Below, piece by piece: positions 1 through 8,812 of a stretch of DNA of 64,000 bases (its first letter is position 1; every line of letters begins with the position of its first letter). The stretch lies in contig OY969790.1 in assembly GCA_963703125.1 (NCBI GenBank), forward strand, positions 744,001 through 808,000, written 5' to 3'. The notes below the pieces were generated by a model. That model was not told the DNA's origin and ran no database searches. It worked only from the letters and a program-made list of their open reading frames with translations. The stretch comes from MFD04716-140 sp963703125 (lineage in GTDB: Bacteria; Bacteroidota; Bacteroidia; Flavobacteriales; Flavobacteriaceae). The position numbers and the translations under genes were made by a program.

Positions 1-382
1 TGATTTTGCTATCAGCTCATTTCCAGCAACTACTATGACCTCTGCTGACTTCTCCATTGAGCTACACGTAGCTTTGGAGACCTCCCCAGGTAAGAACATC
101 TTCTTTCCCCCGATTCCTGCCGTATCTACATTAATGCATCTTTTGTACTCGTTGGGCGTTACAATGATGTGCTTGCTTACCCATGCATAAATGCCTCTGT
201 ATACGGTTCCTGTTCGTCAGTACCGAGTTTTGTAGTCTCGCTTCCTTCAGATGTAACTTCGCAGTTACCACCCTTGCGACTTACTAATGGTTCGAAGCGT
301 TACCCTCGCCCATAAGGGACTTGCACCCTCTAGATTAATTAACTACATTTCTGTAGTTAAAAGATGCCCATGCTGGGCACAC
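1..382 (-). mobile_element. ORF-less group II intron, copy 1 (cut by window edge)
   Basis: This is the 5' part of an intron read on the minus strand; its domains V and VI lie left of the window. The 5' splice boundary is at 382, where the minus strand reads GTGTGCCCAGCATGGGC, matching the GUGYG start of group II introns. The rest is nearly identical to the complete copies at 4027, 5713, 8813 and 11262, with a few private substitutions near 297-312. The flanking exon is an attC-like arm starting at 383. Small open frames inside it are not genes. Confidence 0.85.
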
Positions 383-508
383 ACAATGTATATAAAAAAT
401 AGGCGAAATAGTAATAAATTAAAGGGTTTTGACTCGTTTCAAACTTTGAGCTATACCGAAAGTTTAGTACTTTTTAACCGCCTACTTTTCATATACTAAC
501 CGTTGTAT
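383..508 (+). other. attC-like site, distal part (interrupted by intron copy 1)
   Basis: This 126-bp stretch carries the L'' arm (388-405), a matching L' arm (479-496) and the R' box GTTGTAT at 502-508. The arms are imperfect inverted repeats, as expected for the folded bottom strand of an integron attC. The R'' half lies beyond intron copy 1, outside the window. The next cassette begins TTGTATGC at 503, which matches GCATACA at that cassette's other end (4020-4026). This self-complementarity is the hallmark of a cassette. Confidence 0.7.
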
Positions 509-562
509 GCAAGCCAAAAAAAATACGAAATGCAACGTAATGCAAAAACCTAGAATTTGACA

Positions 563-1483
563 ATGTCAATCACAGAAGCAGAAATAGAGAAACTAATTAG
601 TTGTACCAAAATGTTCATGAATCATGTTCACTTTGTACAACAATCTTTTAATCTACTACCTGATAACAAGCATTACGGCACTTGTATCAATTACATTGAC
701 ATGCAAGAATATAGAGATGAATTTTGTAAAGAACTTGTCAATACAATATCTGAGTGGGTTTATAGCCAGAAAAAAGCAGCCGAAGTTGTTGACATTATGA
801 TAGGAGAAGGGAGAAGTTTCCAAAATGCGCAAAACACCCTTACGACAGAAGCTTTTAATAAATTCCGAAACCACTCCACTGACAAGTTATTAGTCCAAGG
901 GCAGTTTGGGGAATTACTGTTATTCAATTTCTTGCAAAGTTTTTTTAAGAGTGTTCCATTGCTTAGAAAGATGCCAATTACAACTTCTGTTGAAATGGAG
1001 AGGTTTGGCGCAGATGCAATTCATTACAATTACAGTGGAGGTAAAAATCTTTTCTATTTAGGCGAAGCAAAAACTTACAGCAGCAAATACAAGTTTGATA
1101 CAGCAATCGAAGATGCAATAGGAAGCATTTTAAAAACTTACAAAGAACATCGCAAAGAACTTGGAAGATATGTCTACGATTCGTTCATTGATGACGCTTT
1201 AATTGATATTGCAAAAGAATATAAAAATGGAACATTAAAAGAAGTGGAACTTCATTTAGTTTCAGTTATCACTTATTGCGAAAACAAAAAGATTGAAAAG
1301 AAAAACGAGAAACAAATCAAAAAGGATATTATTAAAATCATTGAAGAGCGAGGTAAAACTGTTGATAGAAAAATCTTTAATTCAATTGATGAAGGTTTGC
1401 ATCCACGATTTAATTACATAATTCTACCTGTTTGGGAATTGGATTTGCTCCTAGAACAATTTAAAAAATTGATTGGCAAATAA
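563..1483 (+). CDS. hamA: HamA-like (DUF1837) nuclease subunit of a Hachiman antiphage system
   Basis: The protein is 306 aa from the ATG at 563; an in-frame TTG six bases upstream is less likely to be the start. HamA is the effector nuclease of Hachiman, held inactive by the HamB helicase until DNA damage or phage DNA is sensed. The visible PD-(D/E)xK-like core is GE near residue 117, D151 in the GADAIHY segment, and E168-A-K170 in LGEAK. The hamB start overlaps this stop (TAATG), so the two are translationally coupled. Both sit in one integron cassette starting at 503. Assignment rests on the motif set and the helicase partner. A different DUF1837/helicase pair remains possible. Confidence 0.83.
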   Translation: MSITEAEIEKLISCTKMFMNHVHFVQQSFNLLPDNKHYGTCINYIDMQEYRDEFCKELVNTISEWVYSQKKAAEVVDIMIGEGRSFQNAQNTLTTEAFNKFRNHSTDKLLVQGQFGELLLFNFLQSFFKSVPLLRKMPITTSVEMERFGADAIHYNYSGGKNLFYLGEAKTYSSKYKFDTAIEDAIGSILKTYKEHRKELGRYVYDSFIDDALIDIAKEYKNGTLKEVELHLVSVITYCENKKIEKKNEKQIKKDIIKIIEERGKTVDRKIFNSIDEGLHPRFNYIILPVWELDLLLEQFKKLIGK

Positions 1484-4002
1484 TGGAAGTAAAAGATATT
1501 CTTATAAAGTTGCTCAATATAGAGCTTGTTTCAAATGCCAACAGGTTAAAATTCATTGAAAGGAATTCAGATGAACAAATTGATGAAGAATTTTTAACCG
1601 AAGTAATTTCTGTTTTGAATGATTTATCAGTAAAACCAGATGAAGTTTCAAAGAAACAACTCATTGCTATCTGCGCCTTAATTTGGACTTATAAAAAAAA
1701 AGAATGGGATGGCCTTAAAAATTATTTGATACTGTTTCTTTCAAGAGCTGGTTTTGGCCCTTCATCAATCATGATTGATTCGGAATATTCATTTTCAGAA
1801 AAACAATTTTCATTTAGCGAGAATTTGCTAAATCAATTTGCAGTTACAGTTGCACAGGTAAAAAACGAAATAAAAGTTGGCAACTCTATCTTTCTGTTAA
1901 GTGATTTTCAGAAAGATATTTGGGAAGCCATTGAAAAAAATTCACTGACGGGAATTTCAGCACCAACTTCTGCAGGAAAATCTTTTCTAATTCTGCTTAA
2001 GGCAATTGACCTAATACAAAAGAAAAGCGGGATAGTTGTTTATGTTGTGCCTACTTTGAGTTTGGTTTCACAAGTAACCAGTGATTTCAGAAAACTACTT
2101 GACGATTTTCACCTTGACGACTACACTCTAGAAACGACTTATAATAACACATCGGCTACAAATAACTCTATCTATATTTTGACACAGGAAAAAGCCATTG
2201 CTGCTTTTTCGCAATCTGAAAATCCTTTTGTAAATGTGCGTTTACTAGTAATTGATGAAATTCAAAATGTTGAGAAAGTTGCAGATTCTGATGATCAGAG
2301 GTCTAAGGTCTTGTACGATTTGATGATAGAACTAAGAAATAGTTCACAAATTGACCACATTATTATTTCAGGTCCCAGAATTATCAAAATAGACGAACTA
2401 GGAGAGAATGTTTTCGGTATAAATTCTGAAAAGAAAGAAACAGATGCTTCACCAGTTCTAAACCTAACTTATTCTATATCAAAGAAAAAAGAAGATTACT
2501 TTTTTAATGTTTATTCTGATTTATTGGAAAAGAGTCTACAAGTCAAAATTACAAACAATGACTCGATTCAAGGATATGGTAAAGTTCAATATAATGACAA
2601 CTACCTTGACTATCTTACCAACTTTATCGGTGGGTTTGGTAATGATGAAAGCTCTTTAATCTTTTCACCTACTTCCTCTACTTGTAATAAAATGGCTTCT
2701 CACATTTCAAATAATATGATAGAGAAGAATGATAAATTCCTGAATGAATTAGCTGGGTTCATATCTGCAACAGTCCATCCACTGTTTACAATGGTTGATA
2801 CTATTAAAAAAGGCATCGCTTACCATCATGGAAAACTTCCATTTCATGTAAGAATTTTGATAGAAGATGGAATAAGAAAGAAAAATATCAAAACAATTAT
2901 TTGTACAACTACTCTATTACAAGGAGTAAATTTACCAGTTCAAAATATCATTATAAGAAACCCGAATCTCTTCACAAGAAGAAGAGTAGACAGCTCAAAA
3001 CTTTCCAATTATGAAATAGCAAATCTTCGTGGAAGAGCAGGGAGATTATTAAAGGATTTTATTGGAAGAACATACATATTGGATGAATTAAGTTTTAAAG
3101 AAAACGATTCGAACCAGTTGGAATTATTTAAAGATTCCTCAAAAGAACTGCAGGTTGGTTATGGTAAAAAATATCAAGCACACAAGGAGAAAATAAATAA
3201 AGACCTTGTGAACATTGTTGGAAGCACCTTTGAGAATCAAGAATATTCTTTTCTCACAACATATTTGAGACAAACAGTTTTGAGATACGGGCTTTTTTCG
3301 CAAGTTTATCTTGGCAGAGTTGGTATTAATTTAAGTGATGCTGAAATGAACACCATATTTGATTCTTTATCTAATTTAGAGATAGCAAAATCTATTTGTG
3401 TTAAGAATAGATATTGGGACCCGATAGATTTGAACAACCTTTTTCAAAAAAGAAACCTATTTCAACTTCCGACAAGTGCAAATGAATTTGGACTGTCATA
3501 TAATATCAAATCACTTCTTGAAACATTAAAAACAAATTTTCCAACTTACTATTTCAAATATTTTGGAGTGGAAAACTCATTTAGGAAAGACGGAAGAGAA
3601 ATAGACAGATTACTTCAGTTCAGCATTCTAGCTGAGAAATGGTTGAAAGAAACGACTTTGGTTGATATATTTTCTGATAAATACTATGACGCCTCTGATA
3701 AAATTGATGACACAATTAGCTTTATTCAAAAGGAGATAACTTATGGGCTTCCTCTACTATTGAAACCATTGTATGATATAAATGAACCTGAAGCTATGTT
3801 TACTAGATTTATTGAGTTAGGAGCATACAAGCCACTAACTAGAAAATTAATTGAGTTGAGCATACCGAGAGAAACAGCAATATATTTGAGCAATAACTTT
3901 GAGTTCAGTGACATAGATGACAAGAAAAAACTTGTAAATCAATTGAGAGAAATTAGGAGTAATTTGTCGTATTGGTACAAAGTGCAGTTAAACACGATAT
4001 AA
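1483..4002 (+). CDS. hamB: HamB-like superfamily 2 helicase of a Hachiman antiphage system
   Basis: The protein is 839 aa and overlaps hamA by one base. Helicase motifs are clear: motif I APTSAGKS at 160-167, motif II DEIQ at 258-261, a SGP motif near 297, HHGKLP near 448-453, the motif V region CTTTLLQGVNLP at about 474-485, and motif VI LRGRAGR at 515-521. This arrangement is Ski2/Hel308-like, as in HamB and its relatives. The C-terminal 300 residues have no motif I recognise. In known Hachiman systems HamB binds DNA and restrains HamA. The gene ends 18 bases before the distal attC arm, so this is a compact two-gene cassette of about 3.5 kb. It has no neighbour in the cassette other than hamA. 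Confidence 0.85.
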   Translation: MEVKDILIKLLNIELVSNANRLKFIERNSDEQIDEEFLTEVISVLNDLSVKPDEVSKKQLIAICALIWTYKKKEWDGLKNYLILFLSRAGFGPSSIMIDSEYSFSEKQFSFSENLLNQFAVTVAQVKNEIKVGNSIFLLSDFQKDIWEAIEKNSLTGISAPTSAGKSFLILLKAIDLIQKKSGIVVYVVPTLSLVSQVTSDFRKLLDDFHLDDYTLETTYNNTSATNNSIYILTQEKAIAAFSQSENPFVNVRLLVIDEIQNVEKVADSDDQRSKVLYDLMIELRNSSQIDHIIISGPRIIKIDELGENVFGINSEKKETDASPVLNLTYSISKKKEDYFFNVYSDLLEKSLQVKITNNDSIQGYGKVQYNDNYLDYLTNFIGGFGNDESSLIFSPTSSTCNKMASHISNNMIEKNDKFLNELAGFISATVHPLFTMVDTIKKGIAYHHGKLPFHVRILIEDGIRKKNIKTIICTTTLLQGVNLPVQNIIIRNPNLFTRRRVDSSKLSNYEIANLRGRAGRLLKDFIGRTYILDELSFKENDSNQLELFKDSSKELQVGYGKKYQAHKEKINKDLVNIVGSTFENQEYSFLTTYLRQTVLRYGLFSQVYLGRVGINLSDAEMNTIFDSLSNLEIAKSICVKNRYWDPIDLNNLFQKRNLFQLPTSANEFGLSYNIKSLLETLKTNFPTYYFKYFGVENSFRKDGREIDRLLQFSILAEKWLKETTLVDIFSDKYYDASDKIDDTISFIQKEITYGLPLLLKPLYDINEPEAMFTRFIELGAYKPLTRKLIELSIPRETAIYLSNNFEFSDIDDKKKLVNQLREIRSNLSYWYKVQLNTI

Positions 4003-4026
4003 TAATAAAAAGAAGGCCAGCATACA

Positions 4027-4619
4027 ATCGAGTAGACGGCTCCGCCATTGACTGACGGAGTGCGCCTCTCACACCACCGTACGTACGGGTCTCGTATACG
4101 GCGGTTCGTAATCCATCACTTCAAGGCTCTTTTCACCCTTGAAACTATCCCCTAGTTTAAGCATAGGCTATGAATCATCATTCCTATGCGAATTTTAAAG
4201 AGAATCACGTTCGGTCCTTCGTCGCTTGTGAGACCTCTGATTTTGCTATCAGCTCATTTCCAGCAACTACTATGACCTCTGCTGACTTCTCCATTGAGCT
4301 ACACGTAGCTTTGGAGACCTCCCCAGGTAAGAACATCTTCTTTCCCCCGATTCCTGCCGTATCTACATTAATGCATCTTTTGTACTCGTTGGGCGTTACA
4401 ATGATGTGCTTGCTTACCCATGCATAAATGCCTCTGTATACGGTTCCTGTTCGTCAGTACCGAGTTTTGTAGTCTCGCTTCCTTCAGATGTAACTTCGCA
4501 GTTACCACCCTTGCGACTTACTAATGGTTCGAGGCGTTACCCCCGCCCATAAGGGACTTGCACCCTCTAGATTAATTAACTACATTTCTGTAGTTAAAAG
4601 ATGCCCATGCTGGGCACAC
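4027..4619 (-). mobile_element. ORF-less group II intron, copy 2 (complete, 593 nt)
   Basis: Read on the minus strand it runs from GTGTG (4619) to CTACTCGAT (4027). Domain V is a hairpin at about 4071-4105: nine outer pairs, a two-base CG bulge and a short distal helix, with triad CGC paired to GTG as in group IIC. Domain VI occupies 4027-4070, with stem CTCCG/CGGAG (4040-4044 and 4056-4060). Domain IV is only a small hairpin (TTCAAGG 4120-4126, CCTTGAA 4137-4143), so there is no room for a maturase. It splits an attC R'' box between GCATACA (4020-4026) and AC (4620). It is antisense to the cassette genes and should not splice from their mRNA. Confidence 0.87.
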
Positions 4620-4745
4620 ACATTGTATAAAAGCAATAGCGGGTAAAGCAGTTAAACCAAGGTCTGTGCATTTAATAAACTTTAGCGGTGGCGGACAGGT
4701 AATCGCTCCGAAATTCGCTACTGCTCTTATACTTGACCGTTGTGG
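4620..4745 (+). other. attC-like site between cassettes 1 and 2 (distal part)
   Basis: This is a 126-bp arm pair following intron copy 2. GTATAAAAGCAATAGCG near its start is complementary, with mismatches, to CGCTACTGCTCTTATAC near its end. It finishes with R' box GTTGTGG at 4739-4745. The R'' part is displaced to 4020-4026 by the 593-nt intron. Its sequence differs from the attC at 383, so the cassettes were probably captured from different sources. Confidence 0.65.
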
Positions 4746-4761
4746 CTAATTAAAAGAGAAG

Positions 4762-5703
4762 ATGAGAAATATAATAAAAATAATACTCTTTTTCAGTGTC
4801 CTTTTATCTTGCAATAAAGACAATGAAGTGAGTCCAATTAAAAATAGAAATTCACATATTAAGTATTTTGGATTTACCCTCATAGACACCTATTGGGATG
4901 ACCCAACAGATTCCGAAATAAAAACCAATTACGCTGATGAAATATATACATTTAGCAATCTTGCAGATATTTTAGTTGTGAACCCCAGTGATGATTTAGT
5001 CCAGAGAACACAGACCTTTTTTGATTTTGAACTTAAAACAATTTTCCACCTCAATGAACTGTTCTTTGAGTTGATTGATACTAACAGCCCGTCTGGTGCA
5101 AATTACGACTTGAGACTCGACTATCAAGAGAGATGGAATGAGTTCAAAAGTATAAATGAATCAATATTAGATACCAGTTTTGTTGGAGCATTCTATATAG
5201 GAGAGGAACCAACTTGGAATGGAATTACTTTTTCAGATTTAACCAATGTTGCTGAACTGCTTAAAGCTGATAAGCCCACTATTCCCTTAATGATAATAGA
5301 GGCCTATCCTTCATTGAACGATTTACAAGTTCCAGATTTAGTGGATTGGATTGGATTTGACCGCTACTTCATAAGCAACCCAAACATTAATACTGAATTT
5401 CAACAAGATTGGGAAATTTTAAAATCAAAACTCACTAATCCATCACAAAAAATAATGGTCATTATGGACAGTCATTATATAGATTGGGCACACGGAGATT
5501 TTGGAAATATTGATTTGGGGCAAATGGGTGAAGTTGCCAACAACTACTACGAATTGGCCAAAAGTGATGAAAGAGTAATAGGAATATTGGGTTACTTTTG
5601 GCCAAATGGATTTGATACTCCAGAATCCATAGGAGCAAGAGGGATGCCCCAAAATATTAAAACTGAATACAAACGAATTGGAAAAGAAATATCTTGGAAA
5701 TAA
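4762..5703 (+). CDS. Cassette-encoded lipoprotein, possible TIM-barrel/glycoside-hydrolase-like fold
   Basis: The protein is 313 aa. The N-terminus is a lipoprotein signal with lipobox LLSC, so the mature protein is probably anchored in the outer or inner membrane. Segments FYIGEEP, DWIGFDRYF and GILGYFWP resemble strand-end motifs of TIM-barrel glycoside hydrolases, where acidic residues follow hydrophobic strands. I cannot name the family. The gene is alone in its cassette: the cassette opens with TTGTGGCTA at 4740 and closes with TAGCCACA before the next intron at 5713, a matching inverted pair. Function and substrate are unknown. Confidence 0.7.
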   Translation: MRNIIKIILFFSVLLSCNKDNEVSPIKNRNSHIKYFGFTLIDTYWDDPTDSEIKTNYADEIYTFSNLADILVVNPSDDLVQRTQTFFDFELKTIFHLNELFFELIDTNSPSGANYDLRLDYQERWNEFKSINESILDTSFVGAFYIGEEPTWNGITFSDLTNVAELLKADKPTIPLMIIEAYPSLNDLQVPDLVDWIGFDRYFISNPNINTEFQQDWEILKSKLTNPSQKIMVIMDSHYIDWAHGDFGNIDLGQMGEVANNYYELAKSDERVIGILGYFWPNGFDTPESIGARGMPQNIKTEYKRIGKEISWK

Positions 5704-5712
5704 CTAGCCACA

Positions 5713-6305
5713 ATCGAGTAGACGGCTCCGCCATTGACTGACGGAGTGCGCCTCTCACACCACCGTACGTACGGGTCTCGTATACGGCGGTTCGTAATCC
5801 ATCACTTCAAGGCTCTTTTCACCCTTGAAACTATCCCCTAGTTTAAGCATAGGCTATGAATCATCATTCCTATGCGAATTTTAAAGAGAATCACGTTCGG
5901 TCCTTCGTCGCTTGTGAGACCTCTGATTTTGCTATCAGCTCATTTCCAGCAACTACTATGACCTCTGCTGACTTCTCCATTGAGCTACACGTAGCTTTGG
6001 AGACCTCCCCAGGTAAGAACATCTTCTTTCCCCCGATTCCTGCCGTATCTACATTAATGCATCTTTTGTACTCGTTGGGCGTTACAATGATGTGCTTGCT
6101 TACCCATGCATAAATGCCTCTGTATACGGTTCCTGTTCGTCAGTACCGAGTTTTGTAGTCTCGCTTCCTTCAGATGTAACTTCGCAGTTACCACCCTTGC
6201 GACTTACTAATGGTTCGAGGCGTTACCCCCGCCCATAAGGGACTTGCACCCTCTAGATTAATTAACTACATTTCTGTAGTTAAAAGATGCCCATGCTGGG
6301 CACAC
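5713..6305 (-). mobile_element. ORF-less group II intron, copy 3 (complete, 593 nt)
   Basis: It is practically identical in sequence and length to copy 2, with the same GTGTG and CTACTCGAT ends on the minus strand. It lies between TAGCCACA and ACACTGTATATGCG. The upstream exon ends AGTGT on the minus strand, where copies 1, 4 and 5 have ATTGT and copy 2 has AATGT, so only a short TGT is constant. It has no open reading frame of significance. Confidence 0.87.
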
Positions 6306-6366
6306 ACACTGTATATGCGATAATGCTCCCTATCGGTCGCACTACGCATATACTTGACCGTTAGGC
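6306..6366 (+). other. Short attC-like site between cassettes 2 and 3 (distal part)
   Basis: This is a 61-bp arm pair, much shorter than the other attC sites here. GTATATGCG at the start mirrors CGCATATAC near the end. The terminal R' box GTTAGGC (6360-6366) fits the GTTRRRY consensus exactly. Its R'' half is split off by intron copy 3. Confidence 0.75.
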
Positions 6367-6371
6367 AACAT

Positions 6372-7178
6372 ATGAAAAAACACATTCTGCTAATATTGAT
6401 AACTCTGACTTTTACAGCAAAATTAATTGCCCAAGATTGTGAATACACAGAATATTATCCATTGGTAGAATTGGCTCGCAAAAATTATTCTGACAAAAAT
6501 TATGAAGAGGCGGAAAAGAATTTAAAAATTGCCTTTGCCAAAACTGAACATCCTTTTGGAGCAGATTTGCATTTCGCTTTAGCGGTTGCTCAAAAACAAA
6601 AGAATAATAAATGGGCTGAACAGATTGCAATCCAATTAGCAAAAGGTGGAGTTCCTTTACATTATTTCAGGTATCACAGGAAGTACGAATGGTACAATGA
6701 ATTTAGTGCGAATTTCAAAACCTATTCGGATTACTACGAAAAAAACTACAACCAAGAATTAAGAGATAACTTTCTTTCATTACTCAATCGTGACAAGAAA
6801 TTTAATAACAAATATCACGATTGGCGAACTCGTGAAATTGAATTGACTTTGGACGAGCTAATTAATGGAGCTGCGGAAATTATTTCAGATTTTGAACATA
6901 TGACGGACAAATATGGATTTCCTAATGAGAAATTAATAGGTTACCACTATGTTCTTCGGAAAAATAGCATTGAGCATTATAATTCCGAAGTTTTAATAAT
7001 TCATATTTACCAACGTGGAGTATTAGTATTTGAAAATGAAATTGATAAGATAGTTTGCGATGGTGGATTACACCCAAATTACGAGCAAACTCTAAAGAAA
7101 ATTCGAGGATTTGGGAATAGTACAGGAGTTGAACAAGAAATGAAAGCAAGATATGCTAAATACAGAGGAATTGAATAA
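6372..7178 (+). CDS. Cassette-encoded secreted protein of unknown function with TPR-like helices
   Basis: The protein is 268 aa from the ATG at 6372, chosen because it opens directly with a signal peptide ending near LIAQ and lies six bases after the R' box. Residues about 30-80 (RKNYSDKNYEEAEKNLKIAF and following) look like one or two tetratricopeptide helices. The rest is alpha/beta and unrecognised. It contains few cysteines and no catalytic motif I can name. It is the only gene of its cassette, which opens GTTAGGC and closes GCCTAAC (7187-7193), a perfect pair. Probably exported; role unknown. Confidence 0.7.
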   Translation: MKKHILLILITLTFTAKLIAQDCEYTEYYPLVELARKNYSDKNYEEAEKNLKIAFAKTEHPFGADLHFALAVAQKQKNNKWAEQIAIQLAKGGVPLHYFRYHRKYEWYNEFSANFKTYSDYYEKNYNQELRDNFLSLLNRDKKFNNKYHDWRTREIELTLDELINGAAEIISDFEHMTDKYGFPNEKLIGYHYVLRKNSIEHYNSEVLIIHIYQRGVLVFENEIDKIVCDGGLHPNYEQTLKKIRGFGNSTGVEQEMKARYAKYRGIE

Positions 7179-7186
7179 AATACGTT

Positions 7187-7319
7187 GCCTAACAATGTAT
7201 AACCGCAATTACGGCGGATTCGACTACGTCCGAATCCACTCGGAATTGCTAACGTCTGTGCTAAACCGAAAAATAACGCATATAAACCCGTAACTGACGG
7301 TTATACGAGACCGTTATAA
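7187..7319 (+). other. Intact attC site without intron
   Basis: This 133-bp site has all four boxes: R'' GCCTAAC (7187-7193), L'' GTATAACCG (7197-7205), L' CGGTTATAC (7298-7306) and R' GTTATAA (7313-7319). R'' fits RYYYAAC exactly. It is the only clearly uninterrupted attC in the array and shows the unspliced target: the introns elsewhere fall between RYYYA and AC of this box. Confidence 0.8.
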
Positions 7320-7338
7320 GCCATTAAAAAAAGAAAAA

Positions 7339-8802
7339 ATGAAACAGAAATTGAAATTTATCACACTTGGGATAATTGCGTTTTGCACAATACAAGCTAA
7401 TGCTCAATCGAAAAACATTTTGAAGAATTGTTGGGAAAGACAAGTTAAACCTTTGGAAAATAATTATCTGACTTTTTCTTTCTCCGAAAAAAGAAATGAA
7501 TTAGAGCATAGTTTTAAACCTTGGCAAGAGACTAATTATAATAGTACAGGGATTGTTTGGTGCAATGCTGACAACTTTCTGAAATCAGACTCATTAACAT
7601 TCAGAGGTAAAAAGTATAATTCTAAAACACAATTAGACAAATCAACTCTGCTTTTTTGGGATTACGGAGACAAAGAATTATTTGCAGTAACAGAAAGTAT
7701 GTATCAAAATCAGATATTTAACACTATTCGATATTCACCAATATATTTAATTAATTATTTCTTTCAGAATAAAATATCTGCCAATAACGAAAGCAATAGT
7801 GATTTTGCCGTCTATAATACAACGATTAACAAAGCTCTTGTGAAATTATTTATCCGTAAATCCGACAAGCTTTTAGATAAGATAACCATTTTAAGTGATG
7901 ATGAATTATTCGGAGATGTGTTGAGTACATTCAGTTACAACGACTATTCAACTAGTAAGAAACTTTCCTATCCTAAAACTATTCAGATTGAAAAAATAAA
8001 TGGTAAAGTGAAAGACGAAGTGAAAATTGCAATTGCAGCAAATATCATCAAAGAAGTTCCGCAACTTTTAGAACAACCAATCGATTACAAGCTAAATGAA
8101 GACGAAGAAATAATTCCAGAAATTAAGGTTGGAAAGTATAGCGAGAATATACATTTTCTTGAACTGAAACATACGGACGACAGAGTTATGATTGTTGAGT
8201 TTAATGATTTTTTATTGGTTGCTGAAGCACCAGTAAATAGTGAAAATGGAGAATTAATTATTAGTGAAGCAAAAAAGATTGCACCTAATAAACCGATTAA
8301 ATATTTTGTGTTTGGACATTACCATCCACATTATTTAGGCGGTATGCGACCATTTATTCATAAAGGAGCAAAAATTATATGCTCAAAAGCAGACCAAGAA
8401 TACGTTACATACTTAGCAAATGCACCTCATACTTTATCCCCAGACAGCTTACAAACTGAACCGAAACCGTTACTAATTGAAGAAATAAAAGACAGTTTGT
8501 CAATAACAGATGGGGAATTTGAAATGAAGATTTATTTCATTGGAGAAAAATCAGAACATACCAATGACTACCTCATTTACTATTTTCCCACAGAAAAATT
8601 AATATTTGAGGATGATTTAGTTTGGATAGCAAAAGAAGGAGAGATAAAAAAAGCAAGTGGACGACAAGCGGGTCTTTACAATGCAATTATGGAACTTGGT
8701 TTGAATATTGACACAATCATTCAATCTTGGCCTGTTAAAGATTATGGCGTTAAGACTGTTATTCCATTTACAGACCTCGAAAAATCAATGAATATAAAAT
8801 AA
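7339..8802 (+). CDS. Cassette-encoded secreted MBL-fold-like protein with degenerate metal site
   Basis: The protein is 487 aa with an N-terminal signal peptide (cleavage near ANAQ), so periplasmic or secreted. The C-terminal half resembles a metallo-beta-lactamase fold: VFGHYHPHYLGGMRPF around residues 325-340 aligns with the HxHxDH metal motif, and KSEHTNDYLIYYFP followed by IFEDDLVW looks like the later His and Asp ligand regions. The canonical Asp and the following His appear as His and Tyr, so metal binding may be altered or lost. The N-terminal 230 residues are unrecognised. It is the only gene of its cassette (TTATAAGCC at the start, GGCTTATA at the end). Hydrolase activity is uncertain. 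Confidence 0.65.
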   Translation: MKQKLKFITLGIIAFCTIQANAQSKNILKNCWERQVKPLENNYLTFSFSEKRNELEHSFKPWQETNYNSTGIVWCNADNFLKSDSLTFRGKKYNSKTQLDKSTLLFWDYGDKELFAVTESMYQNQIFNTIRYSPIYLINYFFQNKISANNESNSDFAVYNTTINKALVKLFIRKSDKLLDKITILSDDELFGDVLSTFSYNDYSTSKKLSYPKTIQIEKINGKVKDEVKIAIAANIIKEVPQLLEQPIDYKLNEDEEIIPEIKVGKYSENIHFLELKHTDDRVMIVEFNDFLLVAEAPVNSENGELIISEAKKIAPNKPIKYFVFGHYHPHYLGGMRPFIHKGAKIICSKADQEYVTYLANAPHTLSPDSLQTEPKPLLIEEIKDSLSITDGEFEMKIYFIGEKSEHTNDYLIYYFPTEKLIFEDDLVWIAKEGEIKKASGRQAGLYNAIMELGLNIDTIIQSWPVKDYGVKTVIPFTDLEKSMNIK

Positions 8803-8812
8803 ACGGCTTATA

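Noticed and set aside
287..499. Open frames of about 70-79 codons starting at 287, 9313 and 11759
   Set aside because: They run from the intron 5' region into the attC arm. Their similarity is explained by the repeated intron and attC sequences.
4170..4427. An 85-codon open frame repeated at 4170, 5856 and 11405, and shortened at 8959
   Set aside because: It lies antisense within the conserved intron RNA. Compensatory changes in copy 4 follow RNA pairing and not codons, and that copy breaks the frame. Not a protein family.
4027..4619. Insertion sequence or MITE
   Set aside because: There are no terminal inverted repeats or target duplications. The ends and internal helices match a group II intron, and the site is always the same point of attC.
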